A stretch of 5,440 nucleotides of DNA from Thermococcus sp. (GTDB taxonomy: Archaea > Methanobacteriota_B > Thermococci > Thermococcales > Thermococcaceae): assembly GCA_027035445.1 (NCBI GenBank), contig JALVUT010000002.1, forward strand, positions 1 to 5,440, written 5' to 3'. This document shows positions 5,202 through 5,440 of the stretch, one piece after another. Below the pieces are notes generated by a model. It was not told where the DNA came from and did not search any database. It was given only the letters and a program-made list of their open reading frames with translations. Both the position numbers and the translations under genes were made by a program. Position 1 is the stretch's first letter. Each line of letters opens with the position of its first letter.

Positions 5202-5440
5202 ATGGAGGTTGACTTTGAGGAACTCGTGGAGAAGGTAACCAGCGGAGAAATAAAGCTTCACCAGGTTGAGAAGTACACGAACGGCGACAAGAAGCTCGCC
5301 ACTGAAATAAGGAGGAAAGCCCTTGAGAAGAAGTTCGAGATAAGCCTCGGGAACATCGGACACTACTCCGTTGATCCTAACAGACTCATAGGCAAGAACA
5401 TCGAGAACATGATAGGTGTCGTTCAGATACCCATGGGTGT
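5202..5440 (+). CDS. hmgA: HMG-CoA reductase (first 79 residues; cut by right edge)
   Basis: This enzyme reduces 3-hydroxy-3-methylglutaryl-CoA to mevalonate with two NAD(P)H, the committed step to the isoprenoid side chains of archaeal membrane lipids. Only 79 complete codons of roughly 400-410 are in the window. They cover the small helical N-terminal domain, with GEIKLHQVEKYTNGDKKLA (15-33) and AxEIRRKALE-like helices, and reach the first family signature ENMIGVVQIPMG (68-79). In that block E68 corresponds to the catalytic glutamate of human and bacterial reductases. There is no membrane domain ahead of it, as expected for the soluble archaeal class I enzyme. The start is set by a perfect ribosome binding site, and the N-terminus lines up with Pyrococcus/Thermococcus homologs from memory. 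It is cotranscribed with the MinD-like ATPase. Confidence 0.95.
   Translation, partial: MEVDFEELVEKVTSGEIKLHQVEKYTNGDKKLATEIRRKALEKKFEISLGNIGHYSVDPNRLIGKNIENMIGVVQIPMG

Noticed and set aside
4941..5363. A 140-codon minus-strand open frame spanning the ATPase/reductase junction
   Set aside because: It crosses two well-supported genes and their ribosome binding site in antisense, and it encodes nothing recognisable.
1..5440. CRISPR repeats, insertion sequences, tRNA or rRNA genes, att sites
   Set aside because: Nothing with regular spaced repeats, transposase-like coding, terminal inverted repeats or cloverleaf patterns was seen. Coding genes fill the window almost completely.

Overview
The window looks like a chromosomal segment of a hyperthermophilic euryarchaeon of the order Thermococcales, most likely Thermococcus. 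Four things point that way: archaeal-type PheS and PheT, a 350-residue threonine dehydrogenase that follows the Pyrococcus/Thermococcus enzymes closely, a stand-alone TRAM protein, and an archaeal class I HMG-CoA reductase. The upstream signals also fit, with purine-rich BRE plus TATA-like boxes and Shine-Dalgarno sequences of the GGAGGTG type. The genus is inferred from protein resemblance recalled from memory; no search was run.

Layout. The left two thirds is read on the minus strand in the order tdh (3897-2845), pheS (2767-1262), pheT (1252 to beyond the left edge). pheS and pheT are 9 nt apart, with the pheT ribosome binding site overlapping the pheS stop codon, so they are almost certainly cotranscribed and supply the two subunits of phenylalanyl-tRNA synthetase. 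tdh lies 77 nt upstream of pheS, and a pyrimidine-rich tract between them may be a terminator. The right third is read on the plus strand: a small TRAM-domain RNA-binding protein (4126-4347), a MinD/ParA-like ATPase (4441-5184), and the first 79 codons of HMG-CoA reductase (from 5202 to beyond the right edge). The ATPase and reductase genes are 17 nt apart and probably form one transcription unit.

The 228-bp divergent region between tdh and the TRAM gene (3898-4125) is the most structured non-coding part. It holds a clear TATA box for tdh, a 7-bp inverted repeat just downstream of that TATA, a second alternating A/T tract placed to drive a leaderless N-extended tdh, a repeated CGGTTCG element, and a weaker TATA-like box for the TRAM gene. 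No stretch longer than 300 bases lacks a gene.

No mobile element, CRISPR array, tRNA or rRNA was seen, and most of the window is core metabolism and translation. The points most worth a second look are the MinD-like ATPase, which has arginine where the deviant Walker A signature lysine is expected and is coupled to the mevalonate-pathway gene, and the possible operator at the tdh promoter.
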